DNA of 64,000 nucleotides from Polytrichum commune (lineage: Eukaryota > Streptophyta > Polytrichopsida > Polytrichales > Polytrichaceae): the NCBI GenBank assembly GCA_950295325.1, contig OX485804.1:44206001-44270000 (forward strand), given 5' to 3'. Of the stretch, positions 11,610-23,400 are shown piece by piece (within the stretch, counting starts at the first letter, position 1; every line of letters starts with the position of its first letter). The position numbers and the translations under genes are program-made. The notes beneath the pieces were generated by a model, which worked only from the letters and a program-made list of their open reading frames with translations, was not told the DNA's origin and made no database searches.

Positions 11610-13542
11610 CCATCCACCCAGCCTGCACGGAATACGAAATAAGACTACGGAATGAATGCCTTCTCCATTTTTAATGGAAAGCCAACTTCCAATCCTACTT
11701 AAGGTGATGTTTGTGGTATGTGGTCCTATTGTGGGCATTGCTCTTTCATTTGATGGGTCTACTTTCATTTCATGTGACGTTTTTTTTTTTTTTTTGGTTT
11801 GTTTGTTTGTTGGTTTGAATGTGACGGACAACATCAAAAACTATTTTTCAAATGATGGGTTGAGAAAAACTTACTTCACAACACAAAATTGAAGATCAAA
11901 ATCAAATTGTTTTAAAAAATAAACACAGAGAAGTTTGAACTTCTTACAAGTTTTATTCCAAACTAAAAATTCTCCAATTTCTCATGTCGTGCCAAAACTT
12001 GAACGTTGCCCCCCAATCCATATTCTCCAACTCTATCCCCCATGAAGATACCCGTATCAAAGTATCTGAAGTGTTCAATTTCAATGAAGCTCGCAAGTGG
12101 GCTCTTGATAGCATGTGGTTTTGAATGTGCCCTTTCACAAAATGCAATAGTTGAGGGAAGGACAAGTTTTTTTTTGTGGTCAAAGTTTTGTGAAATGTGG
12201 CCGATTCATATATCACTCATTGATGCCCCCCACAAGATCGTTCTGCCTCATACAATGATGTGTTTTGACATAGGAAGGTACAATTGATGATGAAAGAATG
12301 CAGAACTCGTCCCTCCTTCAATTCTCCAACCGTTGATTTTGGAGAACCCAAAAATGGAAATATACAAACGCCTTGAAAGCCCTCGATGTACAACTAAGCC
12401 AACATCCCAAGCAAGAAATATAAAAATAATTACTCCAAGATTTGCAGGATGAAGCTTCAAGTCAACCTAAGTTTGTATTGCCCCCACATAGAGTCCATCA
12501 AACCATAACCAAGTGGCCGACTTGGGTAGTGTAATCAAAGCTCCTATAAATTTGCAACTCGAAGATTCCATGGAAAACCAAAGCAACATGATAAACAACT
12601 TCAAGTTTGACATGATAGTTGGCATGGTTGTAAATTACCATGAAGAGTTTTTTAACATATTTGTTTATGCCTATACAAAAAAAATTGGGGTCTTTTTCCC
12701 CCTATTCATTGCTACTTGTGCTTGAAAAACACACTAGCTTCCAGTCAAGAATCTCCAACAAAAACAATTTCTATCCAAATCAAATATTATGTTCAACTCA
12801 TGTTTGTGATCACATTCACCAACAATCTTTGGGAATAAATTGAGATTGGAGATTGGACTTCACCATTGTAGATATACATCAATTCAACATGAGAGCACGT
12901 GTATCAAAAACTCTACACAAATTCAAATTGGGTTTAGCTAGGTGTCACTTGCAAGAGCAAAAATTCACTCATATTTGCTAAGTCACCATGAAATTGAAGC
13001 ATGGTTTATATGGGATACAACATTATTTGCGCAAAAATATGATATATGATTGATGGGTAATGATTGAGCAAACCTTCCTTTTGATGTTCTTTTTTTTCAT
13101 TCTTTCATTTTCGATAATCTTTCAACATGCAAGATTATTTTAAAATTTTATATGCCTTTGTTATTCCTTGTGATATGTGCAAAAAGGAGCCCTAATTGTG
13201 GGCACTTCCGAGCTCAAATTTAAACCCTAAAAGCCATGGGGTTTTGGCTTGAATCAAAGATGTTATTTAAAACATGTATTAAAGACCTTATTTGGAGTTG
13301 GATTTCAGATGGAAGTTGCAATAAGGATCATTTTTTTTTAATCTCCACCAAATCATTTTAGAAGCATTAATCTCTAGGGAAATTATTACAATTCCGAGGT
13401 ATCTCTCAATGTTAGAATTTATTCATATCTATAATGTAAGACAAGAGCGACACATGTTGTTCCCAACTAACCATAATAATTTACAAATGTTTACTTGATA
13501 TATACTTAATGCTAATATTGTATACTTTTGGGGGCCTTTTGT

Positions 13543-13580
<38 letters not shown>

Positions 13581-14350
13581 GTATGTGTGTGTGTGCGTGC
13601 GTTTTTTTTCTTCTTTTTTCTTTGGGTTTTTCTTGCTTTGTGACAGATGCAAATTCCAACATAGCTTCCAACTCCACAAACATTTATGGCCCGTTGGATT
13701 GGCTTAGGAATCATGTAACCTAGTTAGCAAATACAAATAATGTAGATTCTCATTCTAAGTTTTGATATTAGAGTTAAGATGCACAGATAATAAGAGTTCA
13801 AACTGGAGGTTTGTTTTAAAAATTTGTAGAAGGAAAAAGTGATCACATAGGCTCTTCCAATCATGGTAGCTATTGAACCTAAAACACATACTGTATCTTG
13901 TAGACACAGTCTAACCTCGTCGTACCATAATCTTGTGGTTTTGGTGTTAGTACCCAACTACAAAGCTTGCTATATACCAGTCAAATATAGGCGTTGAATT
14001 AAGGTGAGTGACCAATAAGGCCTACATACCTTAGTTAATAAAATCAAGAGGAAATTATTGCATACAAACAAACAGAGAACGTCGATTTAAACTCACATGA
14101 AGTTGGGCATGTTGGCCCTACTTTGTATAAGAGTCCCTTGTCTAAGATGTATGGTTTATGGCCTATCCTTTTAGTAGGTGGGCTCATTTTATATGTTGCA
14201 CTACTTTCATTAGCCTTTAGGTAGGCAGTTGGATTGGTGTTTGTCGGTTGTCAAGTTTTTGTTTGTTTAATACAAGGTGGGTCATGTATTTAATGGCAAT
14301 GTGATGGTCTAATTTCATGGTATTTTGGATGAGTTTAGGGGCTATGTGTA
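11610..14350. other. AT-rich gene-free stretch
   Basis: No gene is supported. It contains a (AT)n run, and around 13960-14040 a fragment of the dispersed family D repeat. The overlapping ORFs at 11953-12460 on both strands show no recognisable domain. Confidence 0.4.
13546..13576. repeat. (AT)n microsatellite followed by a (GT)n run
   Basis: About 15 AT units are followed after a few bases by TGTGTGTGTGTGCG and then poly-T. Confidence 0.95.
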
Positions 14351-14355
14351 GGTTT

Positions 14356-15660
14356 TTAAATATTTATATGCTTTGTGTGTAGAGAAATCCGTGATGGAAA
14401 AGGAAATAATCGAGCAATGACAACTAGGAGGTGGGCTTGGAAGGAGCAAGCGAGCATGAAAAATTTGAAACACTCATAAAAGTCCACCAAAAAAATACTT
14501 TCGAGCAAAGAATATTTTCCCATAGTAATAATTATGAGTGGGTTAACTATCAATCTTTGTTCTTCTATTGCTGAAATAAGGGGGTTGTATTTGTCTTGTT
14601 TGGTTCTGATGGCTTGGTCTATGAACTTGTCATGCGTGAATGTATATTCTATTATTTGTATGGCTAGGTTTAAAGCATGTAGGAATGGGCCATCTTGTTC
14701 TTGTGTTGCTCCTTGTATATACATAATGTATGGGCATAGTCTGGCTAGGCATGTGCATGGTAGGAGCCATGAGGGGATGATGTGGTCTTGTGGGCGTTCT
14801 AAGTTCCAATTGGCGTTTGTGAGCGTGTAGTGTCATGTGTGCGAGTTTGACTTAAGTAAGTTGGCGATTTGTTGGGTGACAACATTGTGTCTTGCTATTT
14901 GGAGGCCTTTGAGGAACTTGTGGTGCATAGTGATAGTAGGTGGGGCAATGCGTCTTTATCATTGCTATGGTATAGTGTGCAGTTGAGCTTGGGTAATTTT
15001 TGGGGCTAAAATAGGTTCTTCCTATGGTTTCCCATGTATTGGGTTGATCTAATTATGAGAATTTGAGAATTTGAGTGATTTGAGTGATTTGAGCATTAGT
15101 AGCTTGTTGCACTTTCCATAACAAGTTGGATATATTATGATGTATTTGGTCATAAGAGATCCATTTTTCAACAAACTTATGTTGTTCAATTTTTTTCTAT
15201 TGTAAGCAAAATTATATTAGCAAAGTTATGTTCCTTCTTTTTAATGATAGTATGGAGGTTCCATACTATGCCAATAAGGTTAGACGTGGAGGGTGGCTTG
15301 GCTAGTCTATATGGTATGGTATGTGCTATATGTATATGTGGGACTAGGGTGATGGTTGGTTTGGTAGTGCCTTCATTGGCTAGTATTTTTGCATGGTTAT
15401 TTATGTAGATGCCTATGTGAGCTCGTACTTTTTGTATTGTGATTTTTTGTGAGAACCATGTGATGAGGTGTACTATTGTGGCTACGAGCAATTTGTCTGG
15501 GTGGTTGTGTTGGGAGGTTGGGCGTTTTATGTGGTTCTTTCTTAGGTAGATATTGTTAACACTATCGGTGAAGATATGTATGTCGTGGGATTGGTCTTTT
15601 GTGTTGGCTAGAGCTAGCCATATGGCGTAGAGTGTTGCTCATTATATGTTTTGGAAGCCA
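14356..15660 (-). pseudogene. LINE (non-LTR retrotransposon) C-terminal remnant with RNase H domain
   Basis: Reading the - strand, a frame ending near 15186 and starting near 15650 gives LYAIWLALANTKD, DIHIFTDSVNNIYL, SQHNHPDKLLVATIVHLI, QKVRAHIGIYINNHA and LANEG. This is the RNase H domain typical of plant LINE ORF2, with the FTDS aspartate still present, but the late catalytic Asp of the NxxAD motif is replaced. Further along (14724-14500) a second block reads LAIQIIEYTFTHDKFIDQAI and TKQDKYNPLI, a C-terminal region I associate with the same LINE type. Stops and frameshifts separate the two blocks. Reverse transcriptase is not recognisable upstream, so the element is probably 5'-truncated. 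Confidence 0.65.
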
Positions 15661-15960
15661 GGTAGTCTTTCCGCAATTTGCATGTTGTTAATTAGAACTA
15701 TATACAACTGAGCTTGCCATATTTCTGATACCTTTATCATCCGGTGGTATGTATGAGCCATTTGTGTATATGCTTGTACATGGGTTACATATGTCTTTGG
15801 TGATATATTAAATATCACTTTTACCTTACCCCTCTTGCTTGGTGGTTGTACAATGCAAGAACCTTGCTCTAAATCACAGTTTAAGGTAGAAGTGCCCATC
15901 ACATACACTTCGAACACTATGGTCCCTTCCCTAAGATTTGGGAGAACCAACCCATACACT

Positions 15961-16707
15961 CATTCCTTGTTGGATGCCTAGACCCTTGTCTCCAAGGAAC
16001 CAGTGTACGGGTTGGTTCTCCCCAACCCTTCCCTAACCTGGACAAGGTATCCAATATTCTTTTTAGATTAAAGATTACACTTTGAACACAACAACATTGA
16101 GATCATGAAATTTTTAATGATTAAAAAATTAATCAAAACTTCTCCAAACTAGAATTGTCGACATAATTGGGTGTTTCTACCTTACATCCACCATATGTAA
16201 CTAAATATGGTTAAACGTCTCGATTCTTAATGATTCCCACATGCCCACAAAATACATAGAAAATTCTATCGTAAGTCTTAACATCATCATCAATTTTGTC
16301 ACCCGCACTAAAGGCATTTGCTGACTTTGCAAGGGGAGGATTTGCTACACTAAATATGATATTTAGTGTCACCAATTCTAATTGTCTTGCTCAATATAGA
16401 TTGTAAACTTGGTATAGTGTCACCAACACTGAATGTTATTATTTGTCATTCCTTGTAGATTTTTTGGGGGATTATAAATTTACAGTATTGTAATTACTAT
16501 AACTTACCAAGTGATTTTTCATCCTAATTTCAATCATTCATGACAATATTTCATCACAAGTTGCTGACAAGAGAAGGCAGGGTTTTGGCCAATGGACGAA
16601 CTCATCCATCATCCATGACAATATTTGTTCACGCGTTCATAAGAAATGTAATCCGCAAAATTACGATAGTGACATAAAATACCACATGACACTAAAATAT
16701 CATATTT
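15961..16707. other. Gene-free stretch with a palindromic motif
   Basis: At 16349-16371 there is a near-perfect palindrome ACACTAAATATGATATTTAGT, which also occurs at 34981-35004. The segment 16040-16090 resembles 54700-54760. No gene is supported. Confidence 0.4.
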
Positions 16708-17230
16708 ATGCCCCCTCCCCACCTGACTTTAGCAAAGCCTAAAAGTTGGTTCTAAAAACACGGCCTCCACACCATTGACACTATATAGTCCCGAGCCTGG
16801 TTGGCAAATGATGTGCATGGCTTAAAAGTGGAGATTTTAAGCCCCAAGCACTGACCCTCCCATTAGTACCCAGACATGAGGCAAGAATATAGGACTTTTA
16901 AAAGTGTTGCCTCCCGCCCTTGTGATTGGTTGCTTTTTAGTCTTAGCTATGAGGGCACGAGGAGTTGCATTAACAAAAACCGATGGTAAGATAGATGAGT
17001 AGTAAGGCATTTGGGGATGGGACAAAAACTATTCAACATTCATTGCTTGGTAGATAAAACCACGAACATGTGTGAAAGCTACTTAACTAAAACGTACTCA
17101 AAAATCTCCAGAGCAAGTTCTTGTAGGTGCATTAGGATAGCCGGATGCCTCCCCTATAACTGAGGGAGTTTTACCCAGGTTTTAGGAAAGACTTTGGTTA
17201 TTTGGTAAAGTCGGGTGGGGAGGGGGCATT
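16708..17230. mobile_element. About 522-bp inverted-repeat element, family C copy 2
   Basis: Same orientation, length and ends as copy 1 at 3388-3909 (starts ATGCCCCCTCCCCACCTGAC, ends with the inverse GGGGAGGGGGCATT). The interior is collinear with copy 1, differing by scattered substitutions. Confidence 0.8.
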
Positions 17231-17527
17231 AGTGTAGTGGAATGCAACATATATAAAAGCCACACAAAGCAAAACCGAACCCATGTTTTTCATGCTTGGC
17301 AATTACGATTCCTTGTGCAATGCTTAGGTGTCGGGTAGTGGCGCCACATGGCGACCACTATGATGAAAGTGGCAAGATATTATTTTATCATTTAAAATGT
17401 GAGGAGGCGGCAAGGAGCTTGTGACTTGAATCATCTCCATTTAATCTAGTCAACCCTCTCTTATTGCAAGGCAGGCGAACCCGTGATGAGGGTCCAAAAC
17501 ATGTCAAAGGTAGTAGTCTCCTTTATG

Positions 17528-18028
17528 AGGGCCACTTCACACCCGAGCCAAGAGCCGTGACCATGGAATTGTGAGAGCCCAAAAGAAAGTGTCCAAAGGC
17601 CATCCCAACACACTTCCAAAATCATGTAGTGTGGTCGCGGATCCTCAAGTGTAGTGTGAAGCCATATGTGACCGGGCCCTCAACCAAATGCTATTTCAAT
17701 GAACTTCTATTCACACGGGTCCTCACACATGATAAAATAGAATAAACCAACAGTTGTGAGCGTTTAGAGTGCAATGGTTTCCCGGTTTTGTGTTAGGCCT
17801 ACCTCCAAGAGGTGGTTCTTGAAAATAGTCCAAGTGACCATGAAACATGATCCATTCGATGCCATGTAGGAATCCATGTAGACTCTACATCCATCTTGCA
17901 TTCACATACTATGTTGGTCCCTCAAGCGTAGTGTGAAGCGAACTTGGACCGGCTCCGCCTTTTCGACCAATGAGAGTGCTTGAAGTGCAATAGTCACGGG
18001 CTCCCAGTCTCGTGTGTGAAGTGGCCCT
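17528..18028. mobile_element. Family A copy 2, inverted relative to copy 1
   Basis: It starts AGGGCCACTTCACACCCGAG and ends CTCGTGTGTGAAGTGGCCCT. The whole 500 bp is the reverse complement of 14-512 with scattered differences, so it is a second full-length copy. Confidence 0.8.
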
Positions 18029-20043
18029 AAGCAACGGGCTCAATGCAAAAATCAAATTTGTGAGACACCAACAAAGGATCACATCCATATTGTGAGAAAT
18101 GAAAACAAAAATTTGGTTCTCCCATAATGAATTTAGAATTAGAAACTTTGAAATTTCTTCGTGATCACAAATCTCATTGTTTGATGGAAACCTTGATATG
18201 ATAGGCTCATATACTACAAATTGTTATAAACTTGCAATTGTATGTTACATATACTACAATTGTATGTTACATATACTGCAAATTGTATGTTACATATACT
18301 ACAAATTGTTGTAAACTTGCAAGCATGATCTTGAAGTGATCATATTGTCAAATTGTCTCTTGAGATGCAAGAACTTCATGAGGTAACCACTCATCATGAG
18401 TGCTTATGATCTACGTTGATGTGTACAAATGAGGTTGCCCCAAGCTAGTTTATTGACATTCCACGCTATTTTAGATAATTGTCACCACATTAACAAAATT
18501 CAAGAATTGTTTTTTTTACTGTGGGTTCTATATGGATGAATAAAGGAGGTTATAAATTTTTGTAACATACATTTGACCCAAAGTAATTTGCATGGGTAGA
18601 GAGGCAACCTATTTGCAAAGGCAACCTAAATTGCACATATTGGTGTAGCTATTGGAGGTGATAAACAATTTTAGTACCTAACTGTAATGGACAAATTGCA
18701 AGGGAATACATATTTCTCAACAACGTCCAATCATTTGAAATTGAGAGTTCCATTTTGGGACATATAACCCATTAAAGGATCGATGGGACTACACAATTGT
18801 GAGTAACCCTCTGGATTGTAACAATATGATACTTGGCATGTATGAGCCTGTAGTGACCGGCTTGAAGTTTGTGGGACAAGAGCAATGTTGGATTGGTATA
18901 AAAGTGAATGCATGGGTTCAATACAAAATCATAGTATTGATTTAAAAAATTAATTAATTATTATTATTATTAGAAAATAAAAAAACTACCCGAACAATAA
19001 CGATTAGTTGGCAATGTGACATGTTTAGGAGATTGGGAGAGAATTTTTGCATACAAACATTTTCGTTTCAAGAACCTCAAACTCATCTATTCCAAGTAAG
19101 TTTAGATGAACCAACCACAAACCTATGAGTGTCAAGTATGTATCCTAAAGGTTGAAGTTACATTCACATTCCAAAAGAAAGAGACATGCTACATCTTAGC
19201 CCAATTATGTCTTCTATAAGTTGAGGACAAAGCTCTTCACCCACATTATGGTTGTAGTTTCATAGGTGTTTTTAAAACCCTCAAGAAGAGACTCAAGACA
19301 CAATTGGCTCTAGTGAATGCAATCAAGTGGAAGGTTATTCTCAAGGCAGATGATGCTACCTTCTCCCTCTGTTCATTTCTTCAGATAAGGTATGCAGGTG
19401 TTATTTGCTTACCTTTTTAATCAGACACCTATAATTGATTGGTGTGTGGTTGAGTGAGGATCAAAAACAGACATCATAAAGACACATGTTTAGAACACAA
19501 TTGGGAGAACCCATGTTTCCAGTTGAAGAATCAAGAAACATACAGCGCCAATAACCATTACCCAAGAAACATGCAGTGCCAATAACTGAATCAGGGAGAT
19601 CCAATTTTCAATCCAATTTATTGCTGATGATTTATCATAGATTTGCTAATGCAGCTCGAGATTTATCATGTAAATCTTGTTGTGTTCTGGTAGAAGTTGA
19701 ACATGAAAACCAAACTAAATAACATCTACATACCTTAAAGAACAGCTGAGACTCCTAGTATCTGATGCAGCAATGAAAAAACTTGCCCAGAGTAACTTGG
19801 TATGAGAGGACTCGGTCCACATACCTGGGGGCAAAACACTTTTCAAAATTGCTGTAATGCAAGGCGTTATTGATTCATGACGTCCTTATCACAAACTTAT
19901 CTCTCCCTACAGTAAAACCCACCCATCATGTTCTATGATAATACACTGCAAGTCGACACCTAATTACAAATCAAATATTGCAAACCTGCTAGTAATTGAA
20001 ATTTATGTACTCATGGAAACCAAATAATGACTTTTCGTTAAAG
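18029..20043. other. AT-rich gene-free stretch
   Basis: No gene is supported. It holds a small minisatellite (see 18225-18315), an ATT-rich run near 18950-18970, and near 19395-19500 an inverted fragment of dispersed family D. The right end may belong to the 3' flank of the amidase-like gene. Confidence 0.4.
18225..18315. repeat. Minisatellite, units of about 22-27 bp
   Basis: A unit close to TATGTTACATATACTACAAT is repeated about three to four times in tandem, flanked by AAACTTGCAA on both sides. Confidence 0.8.
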
Positions 20044-20457
20044 AAAAGTCAGAAGCACATGTACTTGTGGGTTGTGGGTATAATTGCTTTGCACCAAGCT
20101 TACATTCTCGCCAATGCTAATACAATCGGAAGAAACAAAACCAAACATGCAGCACTGGGATTTAAAATATACACTGTGCAAGCATGACTAAAATCTTCTA
20201 AACTCCAGTCACTCTCCACACATCTGTCTGATCACTACCAGATGATGATTTTTTATCCAATGAAACTCAGAAGCACAACATCTACTTGTGGATTGTGGAT
20301 ATAATTGCTTTGCATGAAGCTTAAATCCTTCACTGTTGGTAATACAATAGAAAGAAACAAAACTAAACATGGGCGCACTGGGATTAAAAATACACTATGC
20401 TCAAACAGATTGAGCATGACTCAAATCTCCTTAACTCCACATCACTCTCCACACCTA
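20044..20457. repeat. Two-copy tandem duplication downstream of the amidase-like gene
   Basis: The segment from about 20044 to 20225 (AGTCAGAAGCACATGTACTT..., ending in ...CACTCTCCACAC) is repeated with changes at about 20266-20457. The second copy ends 30 bp before the stop codon of the - strand gene, so it probably lies in the 3' UTR or immediate 3' flank. Confidence 0.7.
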
Positions 20458-20487
20458 CCAAAAATATGTTGTTGCTACTCTGCAACC

Positions 20488-23400
20488 TCAGTGCTTTATT
20501 GGTCCCCGACTGGATTTCTCCAATGGAAGGTCAGCATATGCATCCAAGTCTACAACAAAACCCCGCGGCATCCGATTGGGGGCACTAGCTCGCTCCACTG
20601 CAGACACTATCTTGTTGGATAGTCTTCTAACAGCCCATGTACGATGCCAGGGCCTCATTTGTAGGACCTACAAATCTCACAAGATGCAATGAGATCCAGA
20701 ACAGCACAACTATTTCTCGACATTGCTAATAAGGAAGTTGCACCTATTTTGGTTTCAGAACTATTATGGACCACTATTTTCGAAAGTGTTATGGACACAT
20801 ATGAATGGTTCTCAAGAAAATGAAAAAACAAGTGGAGGCATAGCATGACCTAGGTGCACATGCGTCACGTCCAGTGCGTAGCTGAATGTGTCATGAAACA
20901 CTTGCCTATGATACCCTATATATATTTGGTTACAATAAAGTGTGTGCATTAAATTTGTATAGTAGACTATATATTGTGTCCCACATTCCCACAATCATGT
21001 GCTTTAACCAGACCATAGTAGATTACTTAAAAAGCACCCAATCCCACACAAAAGGTGGGGCATGACCTAGTTAGGTAGCAGAAACAGATGGCCCTATATG
21101 ACCACAATGGGTTTACAAATGTTCTCACTTGGAATACTGTATGAAAATGAGATATGATTCTTGTATTTTGAATAGCATGGCTCCCAGATCCACTTTGAAA
21201 GGCTAATCCACAAAGATAAGGGGTTCATAAATCAGATCACTCTAAATGCCCAAACCCGCCAAGGTATTGGGAATAGGTGCAACTACCTCAATTGCAGAGG
21301 TCGAAGGTTTACAGAATTTTGTTTGTAGCAGAACATACCTCGTCAGAGTTGAAGCTTTCCACAATGAGGCCACCACGCCGAGGAACCCCAAGCTCTCGCC
21401 AATCCATTTGAAAGTGACCAAAGGTACCTGCAAGTTCCTGTAATTTGGAAACAAAGAAGTCAAACTACATCAGCCATCATGATAGCAGAGGTGATTTCCT
21501 CCAAAAGATGAGTGTGTGAACTGGTATTAACTTCCTTAAACTCATAGACCATGACCTATATTTGAGGTAAAGACCAAAAAGGAAAAAAACTTACCTTACT
21601 GAGGGCTACATTTTGGTCACCAATTACTCCAACAACATGGCCTCTGTAGTCAGCATTTGAACCCTGCATTAACCAACAAAGTTGTTCATTCCTTAGGCCT
21701 GCATTTTTGTTCATGTCAATCAATTTTTGAGCTTGATTCTTTGAACTGCTAAAGCTTCGAGGCATGCAAGCATCAAGGATTCACCTAATGTCCATTGGTT
21801 AAGTATACCACTGGAAAAATATTTACGCTAACCAACTAAGAAACCCCCCACCAAATGAAGAAAAGACAAACCTGGCCATGAATCTCCAGCACAGGAATAC
21901 CCTTCACAGTCTGAGACATTTAGAACATGGGCAATGGTGATGAATGTCAGTTTCCCATAAGTTCAGTGGAAGAACACATATCTACAGTTTACATCCAATG
22001 ATCATGCCCAATGCATTTCCTTTCTGCTACAAAATGACCACAGAAGGTGAAACCATACACAAGTACACTACCATAGACTGCCTGCTGCCATGAAAAAATC
22101 TTTAGTAAAGAGCAAGAAAGAACCACCACACTAAATTTTGTGTGGTGTAGGACACCTCATTGCTGAGGACCACAGTCTGCAAATAAATTAAAAGAAGCAT
22201 TATCTTACCTGCCTTGACACCCAATTGAGATACTCCTCCCATGACAAATGAGGTGCATCACGGTCTGGTCTCAAAACTTCCCACCCATTCATCCGTAACT
22301 CTTTCTCTAGCACATTAGCTACCTGTAACATCATCCAATAACAACTATATCAAACACAAGTAGGCATCTACATCGCTCATGCAATACTACTTAGTAAATG
22401 ATGCCAAAGTCTCAAAGTAAATATATGTAAGAAGTCACATACCTCCATATTAAATTCACGTTCACCAGCTGCCCCTGGTTCTGTGTCACAGTCAATCCAA
22501 TGTCCAGGCACCACACTGATGACATCTTTTTCTCCAATAGTATTAGCAGCTTGTCGGTATATAAATGCAGATTTTGGAGTTGTACGAACAGCCTGAAAGC
22601 AAAACACATAAGCAGATTCATTACAAGCATTGCAAAAAAGCTAGACTTTCCACCCAATAAGGAAAAGACTCGGAACAAACTCCCTGATATCCATATACTC
22701 ATTCCAAGGTGCAAATCAGATATTGAGTAACTTACTCGAGTTCCAAATATATGTGAAACTTTCAGGGAATCTATTTTGAATCGGAAGGGCCAGATTCCTT
22801 TCCTGCCTGAAAACCCATCCCATATGAGCTCAGCCGGCAATTCTGCAGAACCTGTTGCTACCTGAAAAATACAACACAATCAATAATTGCTGAACACACA
22901 TACCTGAAGGGTCTGTCACAGAATTACAATTTTTTGTTTGCAATCAAAAGGTATGTTAAAAGAAATCAAAGTTGCTCATTGAAGGACTTATTGGCAAACA
23001 ACTTCTAGTATCGAGTTTTTTCTGATTGTAATGTAGCATTATACTGCCTTATTCTGTACGAAGAAAACCCAGTGTTAAAAGTACACATACAGCTTTGCTG
23101 TCCTTAGATAGCTTGAAAGTCTTGGAGTAATGAAGGCCCACAACGTCCTTAACAGGCTCCACAACTAGCCTTGCCTGTTCAACAAAGGACTTGTCAGAAA
23201 TTAAATCAAAGCCACTCTAATAGAGGACCTGCATTCAAGCACCAGATAGTATTGGCCAATATCCTTACCGCATCTTTTCGCCAATTAAACTGCAAACTCC
23301 AAGTGGCACCCTTAGCAGACATCATCTGCATCACAAACCAACACCCCGAGATTCTTTCAGAAACCATAACACCAATAGCACTATTGGAGAAGAAGATATT

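Noticed and set aside
11953-12460. Overlapping frames on both strands
   Set aside because: No recognisable domain and mutually overlapping; chance frames in non-coding DNA are more likely.
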